Notes: generated by a model not told the origin, from the letters alone. A stretch of 64,000 bases of DNA from Verrucomicrobiota bacterium (GCA_016222805.1 JACRQG010000030.1:135538-199537); one strand, 5' to 3'. Counted from the first letter of the stretch, positions 47,722 to 59,400 are shown. Numbers and translations: made by a program.

Positions 47722-47868
47722 GCGACCTTTCCGTCAGCCCTGCAGTCGGCTGCGGTTCGGCCGGCTCGCTCCGCACCGCAGCAAGAGTGCCTCGGGCGCA
47801 AAGTTTCTGTTTGCGCGCCCGGGAGGCGGCTCGCTTAGTTTGCGGGTTTTCGCCCGCCAACACCTCCC

Positions 47869-49656
47869 ATGAAGCGCACCCACCACTGTGCCCAACTCAC
47901 CGCCGCCGATCTTGGCGCCACCGTCTCCCTGATCGGCTGGGTCGACACCGTCCGCGACCAGGGCGGAATCGTCTTTGTCGACCTGCGCGACCGGAAGGGG
48001 ATCACGCAGATCCAGCTCGAACCCCACGAGAACGCCGCGCTGGGCAACGTGGTGAAGCACCTGAAGCTCGAGTCCGTGATCGGAGTCACGGGCAAGGTGA
48101 TCCGCCGGCCCGCCGGGACGGAGAATCCCGCGCTCCCGACCGGGGAGGTCGAAGTCAACGCCACGGAGATCGAGATCCACAATATCTCGGAAACGCCCCC
48201 GTTTCCGCTGGATGACGCCGGCGGCGACAAGGTGAACGAGGATCTCCGGCTGACCTACCGCTATCTCGACCTGCGGCGGCCGAAGATGCGGCGGAACCTG
48301 CAGGTGCGGCACCGGGCGACGAAGTCGATCCGCGACTACTTCGACGCGCAGGAGTTCATCGAGGTGGAGACGCCGGCGCTGTTCAAGAGCACCCCGGAAG
48401 GGGCGCGCGAGTACCTCGTGCCGTCGCGGATCCATCCGGGGCAGTTCTACGCGCTTTCGCAGTCGCCGCAGCAGTTTAAGCAGATCCTGATGGTTGCCGG
48501 CGTGGAGCGGTATTTCCAGATCGCACGCTGTTTCCGCGACGAGGATCTCCGGGCCGATCGGCAGATGGAATTCACGCAGGTCGACGTCGAGGCCTCCTTC
48601 ATCACGCGCGAGGATGTGCACGCGTTGTTCGAGGGCATGTTGAAGAAGGTGTGGAAGGATGTGCTCGGGACGGACATTCCCACGCCCTTTCCGCGGATGT
48701 CGTTCCACGACGCGATGAACCGGTTCGGCGTCGACAAGCCCGACCTGCGGTTCGGGCTCGAACTCGTGGATCTCTCGGAGACCTTCCGGAACTCCGCCTT
48801 CAAGGTCTTCCAGGCGACGGTGGCCGGTGGCGGCGCCGTCAAGGCGCTCAACGCGAAGAGCCTGGCTGATTTGACGCAGGGCGAGCTGAAGAACCTCGAG
48901 GAAATCGCAAAATCGCTCGGCGCGAAGGGACTCGCTTTCATCAAGGTCGAGGGCGGCGAGTGGAAGTCGCCGATCGTGAAGTTTTTCACCGAGGCGGAGA
49001 AGGCGGCGCTGGCGCAGCAACTCCAGGTCGAGGAAGGGGACATCATCTTCTTCGCCGCCGCTCCTTGGGAAAAGGCCTGCGCGATTCTCGGCCGCCTGCG
49101 GCTCGAGGCCGCCGCCCTGCTGCAGAAGCGCGGCCGGCTGACCATCCGGCCCGACGACTGGAAGTTTCTCTGGGTGATCGATTTCCCGCTGATGAGTTAC
49201 GACGAGGCGGAGAACCGCTATGTCGCGACGCACCATCCGTTCACCGCGCCGGTGTCGGAGGATGTGGCGCTGCTCGATTCGAATCCGAAGGCGGTGCGCG
49301 GCCAGCACTACGACGTCGTGCTCAACGGCATGGAACTTGGCGGCGGCTCGATCCGGATTCACCAGCCGGCGCTGCAGAAGAAGGTCTTCGAGGACGTGCT
49401 CAAGATCCCGGCCGACGTGGTGGAAAGCCGCTTCGGCTACATGCTGAAGGCGTTCACCTATGGCGCGCCGCCGCATGGCGGCATCGCCTTCGGGCTCGAC
49501 CGGATGGTGGCCCTGCTCTGCGGGACGACCAGCATCCGCGATGTCATCGCCTTCCCGAAGACCCAGAAGGGGCAGGACCTGATGGCCCAGAGCCCGACCC
49601 CGGTCACGGAACGGCAGCTCAAGGAGCTACACATCACCACCGTGCTGCCGGAGTGA
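47869..49656 (+). CDS. aspS: Aspartyl-tRNA synthetase
   Basis: Charges tRNA-Asp with aspartate; class IIb synthetase of 595 residues, the usual bacterial length. It has an N-terminal OB-fold ('GWVDTVRDQGGIVFVDLRDR'), motif 1 around 'YFDAQEFIEVETPAL', flipping loop 'KSTPEGAREYLVPSR', 'SQSPQQFKQILMVAGVERYF', motif 2 'QIARCFRDEDLRADRQMEFT', the bacterial GAD insertion (about 290-420), and motif 3 'GGIAFGLDRMVALL'. The position that separates strict from relaxed tRNA recognition (Leu or His in studied enzymes) is Gln here (RDQGG), so discrimination cannot be called. tRNA-Asp is at 29856-29932. Confidence 0.98.
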   Translation: MKRTHHCAQLTAADLGATVSLIGWVDTVRDQGGIVFVDLRDRKGITQIQLEPHENAALGNVVKHLKLESVIGVTGKVIRRPAGTENPALPTGEVEVNATEIEIHNISETPPFPLDDAGGDKVNEDLRLTYRYLDLRRPKMRRNLQVRHRATKSIRDYFDAQEFIEVETPALFKSTPEGAREYLVPSRIHPGQFYALSQSPQQFKQILMVAGVERYFQIARCFRDEDLRADRQMEFTQVDVEASFITREDVHALFEGMLKKVWKDVLGTDIPTPFPRMSFHDAMNRFGVDKPDLRFGLELVDLSETFRNSAFKVFQATVAGGGAVKALNAKSLADLTQGELKNLEEIAKSLGAKGLAFIKVEGGEWKSPIVKFFTEAEKAALAQQLQVEEGDIIFFAAAPWEKACAILGRLRLEAAALLQKRGRLTIRPDDWKFLWVIDFPLMSYDEAENRYVATHHPFTAPVSEDVALLDSNPKAVRGQHYDVVLNGMELGGGSIRIHQPALQKKVFEDVLKIPADVVESRFGYMLKAFTYGAPPHGGIAFGLDRMVALLCGTTSIRDVIAFPKTQKGQDLMAQSPTPVTERQLKELHITTVLPE

Positions 49657-50127
<471 letters not shown>

Positions 50128-50148
50128 GCGGAGGGGTTTGTTTTTGGG

Positions 50149-50186
50149 CCCGTCCCGGTCGTGAGACCCGGACGGGTCTTTTTTTT
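50149..50186 (+). terminator. Rho-independent terminator after PII copy 1
   Basis: Twelve-base arms with one mismatch (CCCGTCCCGGTC / GACCCGGACGGG) around GTGA, followed by a run of eight T after TC. It separates the first PII gene from amt copy 1. Confidence 0.88.
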
Positions 50187-50213
50187 GGCCTCGATCGGAA
50201 ACGCGCGGGCGGT

Positions 50214-50229
50214 TGGCACGGCTGGTGCT
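50214..50229 (+). promoter_or_regulatory. Sigma-54-type promoter upstream of amt copy 1
   Basis: TGGCACG-GCTG-GTGCT matches the -24/-12 consensus TGGCACG-N4-TTGCW at all but one base, with the required ten bases between GG and GC. It follows the terminator of PII copy 1 and would give a leader of about 90 bases before the ATG at 50330. This predicts NtrC-type control of amt1-PII2. No enhancer site was identified. Confidence 0.55.
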
Positions 50230-50329
50230 TTGCGGGGTCCGTCCCGTGTCCCGTTTTCCGGGGTGATTCCGGCCGAGAGGCCGGAGTGGGCCCGCGGCGG
50301 GAGACGTCCAATTCCAACCAACCACGCGC

Positions 50330-51862
50330 ATGTTCTGCTCTCGCCCTCCTCGCCTCAAGTTGATCGCGCTTCTGACCCTCGCCACCTGGTTGGGGGTGGG
50401 AGCGCTTCCGGCCCAGACTCCTCCCGCGGCGGCCACTCCGCCCGCGCCTCCGGCGCCCACGCTGGAACAGCGTGTGGCCGGCCTCGAGGCTTATGTCGGC
50501 AACGGCGACCCAAGCGTGGCGCTCAAGGTGGGACCGAAGGACAAGGATGGGAACGCCACCATTCCCGCGGGCCTCACGACGCCCTCCGTGGGCGTGGCCG
50601 GTCCCGGTCACAACGGCTTCATGATGATCTGCGCCGCGCTGGTGCTCTTCATGACGCTGCCGGGCCTGGCGCTCTTCTACGGCGGCTTGGTGCGGACCAA
50701 AAACGTACTGTCGGTAATGGCGCAGTGCCTGGGCATCGCCGGCCTGGTGACGATCATCTGGTGGGCGGTCGGCTACAGCCTCGTCTTCGGCAAGAGCTTC
50801 AACAGCGGAATCCTCGGCGGGACCGAGTTCTTCTTCCTGAAGGGCGTCGATAGCGCCCCGAACACGGACTACGCCTTCTGGGTCTCGCAGAACGTGTTTT
50901 CGATGTACCAGCTGATGTTCGCGATCATCACGCCGGCGCTGATCGTGGGCGCAATCGCGGAGCGGATGAAGTTTTCGGCCCTGCTGCTCTTTGTGACGCT
51001 CTGGATGTTCGTCGTCTACATCCCGCTGGCCCACATGGTGTGGGGAGTGACTGGTTTGATGAACGGCGTGTGGAACGCCGGCGCCGCCATCAAGGCGGTC
51101 GACTTCGCCGGCGGCACGGTGGTGCACATGTCCTCCGGTTGGTCGGCGCTGATTCTCTGCGTGATCCTCGGGCCCCGCCTCGGTTTCGGGAAGACCCCGA
51201 TGCCTCCGCACAGCCTGGTGCTGTGCATGATCGGCACGGGCATGCTGTGGGTGGGCTGGTACGGCTTCAACGCGGGTTCGGCGGTCGCGGCGGACGGCGT
51301 GGCGGCGAATGCCTTCACCACCACAACGCTGGCTACGGGCGTGGCCTGTGCCACGTGGGCGGCGCTGGAGTACTTTGTCCGGGGCAAGGCCAGCGTGCTG
51401 GGCTTCTGCTCGGGTGCGGTCGCCGGCCTGGTGGTCGTGACCCCCGCCTGCGGTTTCATCACCCCGGGTTCTGCGGTCCCGCTCGGCGTGCTGGCCGGCG
51501 CCGTGCCGTTCTTCGCCTGCACCAAGCTGAAGGGCATGCTGAAATATGACGACGCGCTCGACACCTTCGGCGTCCACGCCGTCGGCGGCACGCTCGGTGC
51601 CTTCCTCTCCGGCCTCTTCGCCACCGCGTCGGTCAACGGCAACCTCTCCACCAACCTCAAGGACATCGTTGGCAAGTCGCTGTGGCTGGAGCAGCTGAAG
51701 GCCATCGGTGTGACGCTGGCGCTCTCCATCGTCTCGACGCTAATCCTCGCGCTGCTGGTCAAGGCGATCCTCGGTCTGCGGCCCACCACCGAAGCCGAGC
51801 AGGAGGGCCTCGATCTCACGGACCACGGGGAAGAAGGCTACATTTACGAGGCCAAGTCCTGA
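50330..51862 (+). CDS. Ammonium transporter (Amt), copy 1
   Basis: Trimeric ammonium channel of the inner membrane, 510 residues. It has a signal peptide (LIALLTLATWLGVGALPAQ) and a periplasmic stretch with 'TLEQRVAGLEAYVGNGDPS' before the eleven-helix Amt fold. Pore residues are recognisable: 'DFAGGTVVHMSSGWSAL' (first pore His) and 'DTFGVHAVGGTLGAF' (second pore His), also 'GWYGFNAGSA'. The C-terminal tail 'GLDLTDHGEEGYIYEAKS' is where PII would act. PII copy 2 follows after 29 bp. Copy 2 of Amt (52351-53844) is closely alike. Confidence 0.97.
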   Translation: MFCSRPPRLKLIALLTLATWLGVGALPAQTPPAAATPPAPPAPTLEQRVAGLEAYVGNGDPSVALKVGPKDKDGNATIPAGLTTPSVGVAGPGHNGFMMICAALVLFMTLPGLALFYGGLVRTKNVLSVMAQCLGIAGLVTIIWWAVGYSLVFGKSFNSGILGGTEFFFLKGVDSAPNTDYAFWVSQNVFSMYQLMFAIITPALIVGAIAERMKFSALLLFVTLWMFVVYIPLAHMVWGVTGLMNGVWNAGAAIKAVDFAGGTVVHMSSGWSALILCVILGPRLGFGKTPMPPHSLVLCMIGTGMLWVGWYGFNAGSAVAADGVAANAFTTTTLATGVACATWAALEYFVRGKASVLGFCSGAVAGLVVVTPACGFITPGSAVPLGVLAGAVPFFACTKLKGMLKYDDALDTFGVHAVGGTLGAFLSGLFATASVNGNLSTNLKDIVGKSLWLEQLKAIGVTLALSIVSTLILALLVKAILGLRPTTEAEQEGLDLTDHGEEGYIYEAKS

Positions 51863-51879
51863 ACCACGCCAATCCTTAA

Positions 51880-52230
<351 letters not shown>

Positions 52231-52253
52231 GACGGCACGATTTGCCAGATGGC

Positions 52254-52287
52254 CGGCGGGTCCCTTCAGGGGCCCGCCGTTTTTTTT
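52254..52287 (+). terminator. Rho-independent terminator after PII copy 2
   Basis: CGGCGGGTCCC / GGGGCCCGCCG arms (one T-G pair) around TTCA, followed by eight T. It insulates amt2 from the upstream unit. Confidence 0.9.
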
Positions 52288-52350
52288 GCCGAAAGGGGGC
52301 AGGAAACCGCGCTGCCGGCATTGATTCTGCTTATCGGCGGGCAACCTCGC

Positions 52351-53844
52351 ATGAAAACCCTTCGCCGACTGACCCTGTCGGGCGCCGCTGCGCTCCTGTT
52401 GATCGTTGCCGCTGCTGCCGGCCGCGCCCAGACGCCGGCTGCGCCACCCCCGGTTCCGACGCTGGAGCAGCGCGTCGCCGGGTTGGAGGCCTACCTCACC
52501 AACGGCGATCCCGCCGCGCCCCTCAAGGACGCCAAGGGCGCGGTCCCCGCCGGGCTGACGACGCCCGCCGTCGGCGTGGCGGGACCCGGGCACAACGGCT
52601 TCATGATGATCTCCGCGGCCCTCGTGCTCTTCATGACCCTGCCGGGACTGGCCTTATTCTACGGTGGCTTGGTGCGAACCAAGAACGTCCTTTCCGTGAT
52701 GGCCCAGTGTCTTGGCCTGGCCGGTCTCGTGACCGTGCTGTGGTGGGCCGTCGGCTACAGCCTGGTCTTTGGCAAGAACCTCGAAAGCCCCTTCCTCGGA
52801 GGCACCGAGTACTTCTTCCTGAAGGGAGTGGAGAGCGCCCCGAACACCGACTACGCGATGTGGGTTTCGCACAACGTCTTTGCCGTCTACCAGCTGATGT
52901 TCGCCATCATCACCCCGGCGTTGATCGTGGGTGCAGTGGCGGAGCGGATGAAGTTCTCCGCCTTGCTGGCCTTCATGACCCTGTGGCTGTTCCTGGTGTA
53001 CTTCCCGTTGGCCCACATGGTCTGGGGCGCCACCGGCCTCATGAACGGCGTGTGGAACGCCGGGGCGGCCATCAAGGCCATCGATTTCGCGGGCGGCACC
53101 GTTGTGCACATGTCGTCGGGGTGGTCGGCGCTCGTGTTGTGCCTGATCCTCGGTCGGCGGCTCGGCTTCGGCCGCACCCCGATGCCCCCGCACAGTCTGG
53201 TCCTCTGCATGGTGGGCACGGGGATGCTCTGGGTTGGCTGGTATGGTTTCAACGCCGGGTCGGCCGTCGCGGCTGACGGCATCGCGGCGGTGGCGTTCAC
53301 CACGACGACCCTGGCCACCGGGGTGGCTTCCTTCACCTGGGGATCTGCCGAGTATTTCACCCGGGGCAAGGCCAGCGTGCTGGGCTTCTGCTCGGGCGCC
53401 GTGGCGGGCCTGGTCGTGGTCACCCCGGCCTGCGGTTTTATCACGCCCTCTTCGGCTGTGCCCTTGGGCGTGCTGGCGGGGGCCATTCCGTTCTTCGCCT
53501 GCACGAAGCTGAAGGGGTGGCTCCGTTATGATGATGCCCTCGACACCTTTGGCGTCCACGCCGTCGGAGGCACCCTGGGCGCGCTGCTCACCGGATTTTT
53601 TGCCACGCCCGCCGTGAATGCCAACCTCGGGACCAACCTGAAGGACATCATCGGCCGTTCCCTCTGGATCGAGCAACTGAAGGCGATGGGAATCACCGTG
53701 GCCCTGTCCGTCGGGGCGACCGTGGTGATTGCCTTCCTGCTGAAGGCGCTGATGGGACTGCGGCCGACCGTGGAGGCCGAGCAAGAGGGGCTCGACCTCA
53801 GCGACCATGGCGAGGAAGGTTACATCTACGAGGCCAAGTCCTGA
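52351..53844 (+). CDS. Ammonium transporter (Amt), copy 2
   Basis: Second Amt channel, 497 residues. The ATG at 52351 opens a signal peptide (LTLSGAAALLLIVAAAAGRA); the longer frame would run through the terminator upstream and is not real. It shares with copy 1 the pre-channel segment 'TLEQRVAGLEAYLTNGDPA', both pore histidines ('VVHMSSGWSALVL', 'DTFGVHAVGGTLGAL') and the tail 'DLSDHGEEGYIYEAKS'. The high identity across the whole length points to duplication of an amt-PII unit. A weak sigma-54-like match (CGGCA...CTGCT, 52316-52331) lies very near the start. PII copy 3 follows after 33 bp. Confidence 0.97.
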   Translation: MKTLRRLTLSGAAALLLIVAAAAGRAQTPAAPPPVPTLEQRVAGLEAYLTNGDPAAPLKDAKGAVPAGLTTPAVGVAGPGHNGFMMISAALVLFMTLPGLALFYGGLVRTKNVLSVMAQCLGLAGLVTVLWWAVGYSLVFGKNLESPFLGGTEYFFLKGVESAPNTDYAMWVSHNVFAVYQLMFAIITPALIVGAVAERMKFSALLAFMTLWLFLVYFPLAHMVWGATGLMNGVWNAGAAIKAIDFAGGTVVHMSSGWSALVLCLILGRRLGFGRTPMPPHSLVLCMVGTGMLWVGWYGFNAGSAVAADGIAAVAFTTTTLATGVASFTWGSAEYFTRGKASVLGFCSGAVAGLVVVTPACGFITPSSAVPLGVLAGAIPFFACTKLKGWLRYDDALDTFGVHAVGGTLGALLTGFFATPAVNANLGTNLKDIIGRSLWIEQLKAMGITVALSVGATVVIAFLLKALMGLRPTVEAEQEGLDLSDHGEEGYIYEAKS

Positions 53845-54216
<372 letters not shown>

Positions 54217-54348
54217 GTGCTCGCGCTTGAAGGGTAGTCGCGTGGGCCACCTGGCCACCGCGTGGTCCCAAGGTGGACGCACTTTCGACTTGGGTTCAAG
54301 CGCGGCTGCAGAAAGAGCGCTCGTGTTCCAGAGGCGGGCACCCGGCCT

Positions 54349-54420
54349 CGCTCCGGAGATCGTGGGTGGCGGCCGTGGGCCCGGTTCGCAGCCGCCACGG
54401 GATCGTCGCGGAACGGAGCG
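54349..54420. repeat. Inverted repeats in the 54217-54438 convergent gap
   Basis: CGCTCCG (54349-54355) with CGGAGCG (54414-54420) encloses GTGGCGGC (54366-54373) with GCCGCCAC (54391-54398). The CGGAGCGAA/TTCGCTCCG motif is shared with the element at 7908-7988. The gap otherwise shows no gene. Confidence 0.45.
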
Positions 54421-54438
54421 AAGCAGGCGGAACCCGCG

Positions 54439-56397
54439 CTACGGGCGGGCGCCGAGGCGCAGCGCCTCCCGCTGGTGGCGTTCGGAATCCGCGGGCCTTC
54501 CCACCTGCCGGTAGGCGCGGGCGAGGTTGAGGTGCGCGTCGGCCAGGCCGGGGTTGAGCTCGACGGCGCGCAAGCCGTGGTGGATGGCGTCCTCGTAGCG
54601 TCCTGCGAGGCCGAGCGCGCGGGCATAGTGATTGTGGATCTCGGCGGAATCCGGCGCGAGGGAGACCGCCCGTTCGAAGTTCGGCATGGCCTCCGGCAGC
54701 CGTTCCAGCAGGGTCAGCGCGATGGCGACGTGCAGGTGGGCGATGGCATCTCCCGGGGCGTGACGGGCCGACGCCTGAAACTCTGCCAAGGCTTCCGCCG
54801 TGCGGCCCGCGCGGGCGAGCGTGAGCCCGAGATTGAAACTGGCGGTGGCGAACCTTGGCCGCAGCCGCAGGGCCTCGCGGAAGGCGGCGAGGGCTTCGTC
54901 GGTGCGACCCAGCGCAGCGAGCGCGATGCCAAGGTGGTTGCGGGCCTCCGCGAAGCGCGGTTGGAGGACGAGGGCGCGTTCGAGCGGGGAAACAGCTTCG
55001 CGGGCGCGGCCGAGGCGGGTCAGCGTGTCGCCGAGGTTGTTGAGCGCCTCGGGAAAGTCGGGTCGGAGTCGCAGCGCGTGTTCGAGGTGCGGCAGGGCCT
55101 CGGCGTAGCGCCCCTCGCGGGCGTGGGCCTCGGCGAGGTTGTTGTGCGCCATCCAGCAGTCGGGGTTTCCGGCGAGGGTATGCTGGTACAGGCTGAAGAC
55201 GTCGCGGTACGGCTGGGTCTGCCGCCAGGACAACAGCGCCAGCGGGAGGACGAGCGCGAGGCCGGTGGGAACAACCACGCGCGACGGCAGGCGGGCCACC
55301 GCGGCCCCGGCGAGGGCGAAGAGGGCAAGGCTGGCGAGGTACTGGAAGTGATCCGCGACGAAGGAATACAGGAAAGGGTAGACATTGAAGAAACCCAGCG
55401 CCGGAAACAGGGTGCCGCCAAACAGCAACGCGGCGGCGAGGGGACCGCGGGCCCGGGTGCGGAGCAGGAAGAGCCCCGCCAGGAGGCTGATCAGCCCCAT
55501 TCCCGCTGCGAGGGTGAGGCCGAGGGGCGCCGGCATTTCCCACCGCGGATAAACGAAGAGCAGGTGCGCCGGCCAAAGCAGCTTGCCCGCGTAGAACCAC
55601 GGGGCCCGCGTCGCAATGGCGAGGCGGTCCCAGGCCGAGAGGGAAAAGGCCCCGCCGCTGGCGCCGATGTAGGCCCGCTCAAAGTGGACCGTGGTGGCGG
55701 CAGCCAGCGCGGCGAGGCAGAACCAAGGCAGCAAACGGCGGCCTTCGCGGCGCCACTCGATGTGGCCGTCGCGCCACCATACGATCACCAGGAGCACGGC
55801 GGGAAGCGTGGCGGTCACGGTCTTGGTGAGCAGGGCGAGGACGAACAGTCCGGTGGCGATCGCATAGTTCGTGGGGCCGCGCGACGGTCGCTGCCTCAGA
55901 TACGTGAGGGCGGCGGCGAGGAAGAGGACGGTCGAAAGGGTGTTCTTCTGCTCGGAGATCCAGGCGACGGTTTCAACTCCCACCGGGTGGATGGCGAAAA
56001 GTAGCGCGGCCCAAGGGGCTCCGGGCACTCGCAGTCGGCGCAGGAGCTGCACGAAAAGCGCGGTCGCCCCGAGGTGGAGCAGCAGGTTGACCAGGTGATA
56101 GCCGGCGGGCGCGTCTCCCCACAGGCGGTGCTGCAGCCAGAAGAACGAATGGAGGAAAGGGTAATACTGTTGGGTCGCCCCGGGCTCGAACCAGATCCGG
56201 AGCAGGCCGTCCAACGACTGCAGTTCCGCTCGCGTCACGTGTCCGGGCTGATCGTCCCAGATAAAGCCGGCGCCGAAGGTGGGGGCATACGCCGCCAGCA
56301 CCACAGTTCCCAGGGCGAGCCACCACCCCCACGACAGGCGGGGCGGATCGCTGGGGGGAAGATGCTCGGCTTCGGGCATCGGAGGGGCTGGCAGCAT
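54439..56397 (-). CDS. TMTC/PMT-like membrane protein with C-terminal TPR repeats
   Basis: A 652-residue protein: an N-terminal half with about ten membrane helices and a C-terminal run of eight or more TPR units (about 395-650; for example 'ALNNLGDTLTRLGRAREAVS', 'ARNHLGIALAALGRTDEALA'). The membrane part has the first-loop acidic pair 'FGAGFIWDDQPGH' and 'HLVNLLLHLGATALFVQLLR', as in the DUF1736/TMTC-type O-mannosyltransferase-like proteins. It may transfer sugar to proteins on the periplasmic side, or be a non-enzymatic scaffold. ATGs at 56397 and 56379 are both possible starts. Confidence 0.88.
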   Translation of the reverse strand: MLPAPPMPEAEHLPPSDPPRLSWGWWLALGTVVLAAYAPTFGAGFIWDDQPGHVTRAELQSLDGLLRIWFEPGATQQYYPFLHSFFWLQHRLWGDAPAGYHLVNLLLHLGATALFVQLLRRLRVPGAPWAALLFAIHPVGVETVAWISEQKNTLSTVLFLAAALTYLRQRPSRGPTNYAIATGLFVLALLTKTVTATLPAVLLVIVWWRDGHIEWRREGRRLLPWFCLAALAAATTVHFERAYIGASGGAFSLSAWDRLAIATRAPWFYAGKLLWPAHLLFVYPRWEMPAPLGLTLAAGMGLISLLAGLFLLRTRARGPLAAALLFGGTLFPALGFFNVYPFLYSFVADHFQYLASLALFALAGAAVARLPSRVVVPTGLALVLPLALLSWRQTQPYRDVFSLYQHTLAGNPDCWMAHNNLAEAHAREGRYAEALPHLEHALRLRPDFPEALNNLGDTLTRLGRAREAVSPLERALVLQPRFAEARNHLGIALAALGRTDEALAAFREALRLRPRFATASFNLGLTLARAGRTAEALAEFQASARHAPGDAIAHLHVAIALTLLERLPEAMPNFERAVSLAPDSAEIHNHYARALGLAGRYEDAIHHGLRAVELNPGLADAHLNLARAYRQVGRPADSERHQREALRLGARP

Positions 56398-56424
56398 CGC
56401 GAGAGCGGCTTCGGTTGGGCAACA

Positions 56425-56460
56425 GACAAAAGAAAGGCGCCGGCGGGAGCCGCCGGCGCC
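56425..56460 (-). terminator. Rho-independent terminator of the TonB receptor gene
   Basis: Perfect eleven-base arms GGCGCCGGCGG / CCGCCGGCGCC around GAG (56436-56460), followed on the minus strand by TTTCTTTT. It starts 22 bp after the receptor stop codon and partly precedes the TPR gene start. Confidence 0.85.
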
Positions 56461-56481
56461 GGGAGACAAGACTCGGTTTCG

Positions 56482-59400
56482 CTACAGATCGGCGGTCACG
56501 GTGAAGATGAACTGTCGCGGGTCGACGATGCGATAGGTGTGCGGGGTGCCGTCGGGGAAGGCGCCAATCGCCTGGAGACGGTTGCCCTTTTCCTGTAGGT
56601 TGCGGATGTTGAGCTGGAAGCTGGTCGCTGTCTTGTTGGCCCAGAGTCGCGTGCGGTAACGCAGGTTCAGGTCGAGGGAATAGTGTCCGGTGGTGCGCTT
56701 GCCGAAGAAACTGCCGGAGTCCCAGATCGGGCGGGTCCGGTCGAGTTCGGTGATGGTCGCCGGCAGCTGCTGTTTGCCGTAGTAACCGAGGAAGCCCTTG
56801 TCTTGGAAGCGGAGTGCGCCGCCGACCTCGACCTTCTTCCAGAGGTGATGTTCGGTCAGGCCGGCGAGCTTGTAGTTCGTGCTGAAACGCGCGGCGTACT
56901 TTCGCACCTGCGGATTGGGCGTGCCCTCCGACTGCTGCACGACGGCATAGGGCGAACCGACGAAGACCGCGAAGTTCTGGGCCGCGGTCTGGGAGCCGCC
57001 GTAGTTCGTCGTCCACCAGAGCTGGTTGGTGCGTTGATCCCGGATCGTCGTCCAAATCGGCATCCGCTCGCCGATCCACTGGGCGATGTCGGAGGAGACG
57101 TTGGCGTTGCGCGATTCGTTCTTCGTCACCGAGGCGGCGACCGTCCAGTAGTTGGTCGGATTGTAGTTCAGCTCGATTTCCTTGCCGGTGGCGATGATGT
57201 CGTTGGTCGAGGCGATCAGCCCGGCATCAAAGGCTGCCTCGATGGCCACCTGGCGTTCCCAGGGAATGCCCATCTGGCGACCGACCTCCGCCTCGATCTG
57301 GGCCTGCGACCAGGTGGGGTTCACCGCGGCCACCCACGCCAGCGCCTGCGTCTGGAGGAGGAAGGCGGCGGTCGAGGAAATGTCCATGCGGGTCACCCGC
57401 TGCGCGATCGTGCCGGCATCGCCGCCGCGGGCCTTGAGCTGCTTGGTCTCGTAGCTGTTGAAACGAAGGACAAAACGGTTGTCGAAGAGGTTGAGGGCAA
57501 AACCCTTGTCCTCCCCCTCACCCGAGGGATTCGGGAGTGGGCGCAGGTAGAGGTCGACGCGCGGATCCTGCGGCCGGAAGCTGTCGGAGCGATTGTACAT
57601 CAGCGACAGGCCGCTGAGGGCCTGGCCAAGGAATCGATTGGCGCCGCCGCTGCGGGCCAGATCATTGATTGCCGCCCAACCGGCAAACGGGCGGACCACG
57701 GCGCCGCGCTGGGTCGTCGTCCCGCCATTGGCGCGGTAGTCGCCGACCGCCCAATGGTCGAGCGACTCATAGTCGAAGCTCATGCCGTCCGCGAGGAGCC
57801 GTTGCGGAGTGGAGCCATTCTTGACGTACTGGTCGTCGCGGCGCCGGCCGAAGGTTGTCACCACGCGCCCGTTGAGGAAGTGGCTCTGCACGACGCCGCC
57901 GAGCGACTTGAGAATGGTCTTGTTGTTGTTGGGGCCGCCGGTGCGGTCGGTCGTGGCAATCTGGCTGATGGTGATCGGCTCGCGCACCCAGCCGGTGGTG
58001 GGATTGCCGTAGAAGAAGGTGTAGTTTCCGGCGGCGAACTCGTACGGCGCGTAGTCGATGTTGTTACCCTGGTTGTCACCGAGGTAGTAGCGGTAATAGC
58101 CGCGGGTGATGTTGGCGGCGGCGGCGGGGCCCCCCGTGATCGCGCCCTGGTTCACTCGCGACACCCCGGCCGGAATCCAGCTGTGATTGCTGGAAATGCC
58201 GTCCTTGTAGGCGTAGCGGCGGTTGATGCGGTACTTGTACTCGTCGTAGCCGGAGAACTGATGGAGGCCGAGCCAGCGCCAGGCCGACTTCTCCCGGGTG
58301 AGATCGAGGCGGTAGCCGAGCTGGGCGCGGTAGGTATCCCACTTCGAGGGTTCCCAGGTGGTGAAGGGCTGGTCGACCCCCATGTAGGGACGGAGGTAGT
58401 ACGGGTTGGGCGAACCGTCGATCAGGCGCTCATTCGGGTCAATCAGGAGCTGGCCCGACTGGCCGTTGGCGTTCAGTTCCCCCATGAGGTTGCGTTTGTA
58501 GCGCTGCGAGTCCTCCCGCATGAACGCAACCTGGGCATCGATGCGGTGCCGCGGCGTGTCGAGGAGGTTCTGGTCGATCTGGAAGGTCCCGGTGAAGGTG
58601 CGATCCATCACGCGGTTCATCGCCTGGAGGTTTTGCTCGGCCCAGTCGTAGATGGCCCGGCTGCTCACCGTGGGGGTGGTGGTGAAGAGGGGCTGGCCGG
58701 TGAAACGGCCGGCGGCGATCCCCGAGCCCGCGCTGACCGCCATGTACCGGAGGCTGCCGGAGCCGCTGCCAGGATTGGTGTTGAGCGTTGATCCCGAGGT
58801 GCCGACCATCTCGAGGCCGCCCGGGCCGATGTAGGCATAGAAGCGGCCGCTGCCGGTGAAGCTGCGGTTGAAGTAGTCGGGCACGTTGCCATCGGCGGTG
58901 ATCGGGGTGGTGGTGCCAAGGCCGCCGTTGCCGATGGTCTGGCCGCCGACGTGCACCACCTGGCCGACCGGATCCCAGGTGGGCCGGCCGCTGGCGATCC
59001 AGTAGGAAATGTTGTCGCGCGGCGGACTGGCGTTCGGACGGTTGCCGTTCATCCGGTACACCGAATACGAGCCGGTGATCGTCGTCTTGGGAAAGGGGCG
59101 GTACTTCACCATGCCGTTATACCGAACCGTGTTCACGCCGGACGGCTTGCGAATGAAGGCATCGTGCTGGAACGACCCGCTCACCCGCACGGCGAGCAGC
59201 CCTTCCTTGAGCACGCGGTTGGCGTCGAGGCTCGTGCGATAGCCGCCGTAGCTGTCGGCGCGGGCCTGCACCTGGGTGCGGTGGCGCGCCAGATTGGCGG
59301 AGGCGGGCACCATGTTGAGGGTGCCGGAGGGGTTGCCGAGGCCGAAGACGCTGGCATTGGGCCCGCGACTGATCTCCACGGACTCGATGCCGAGCGGGTC

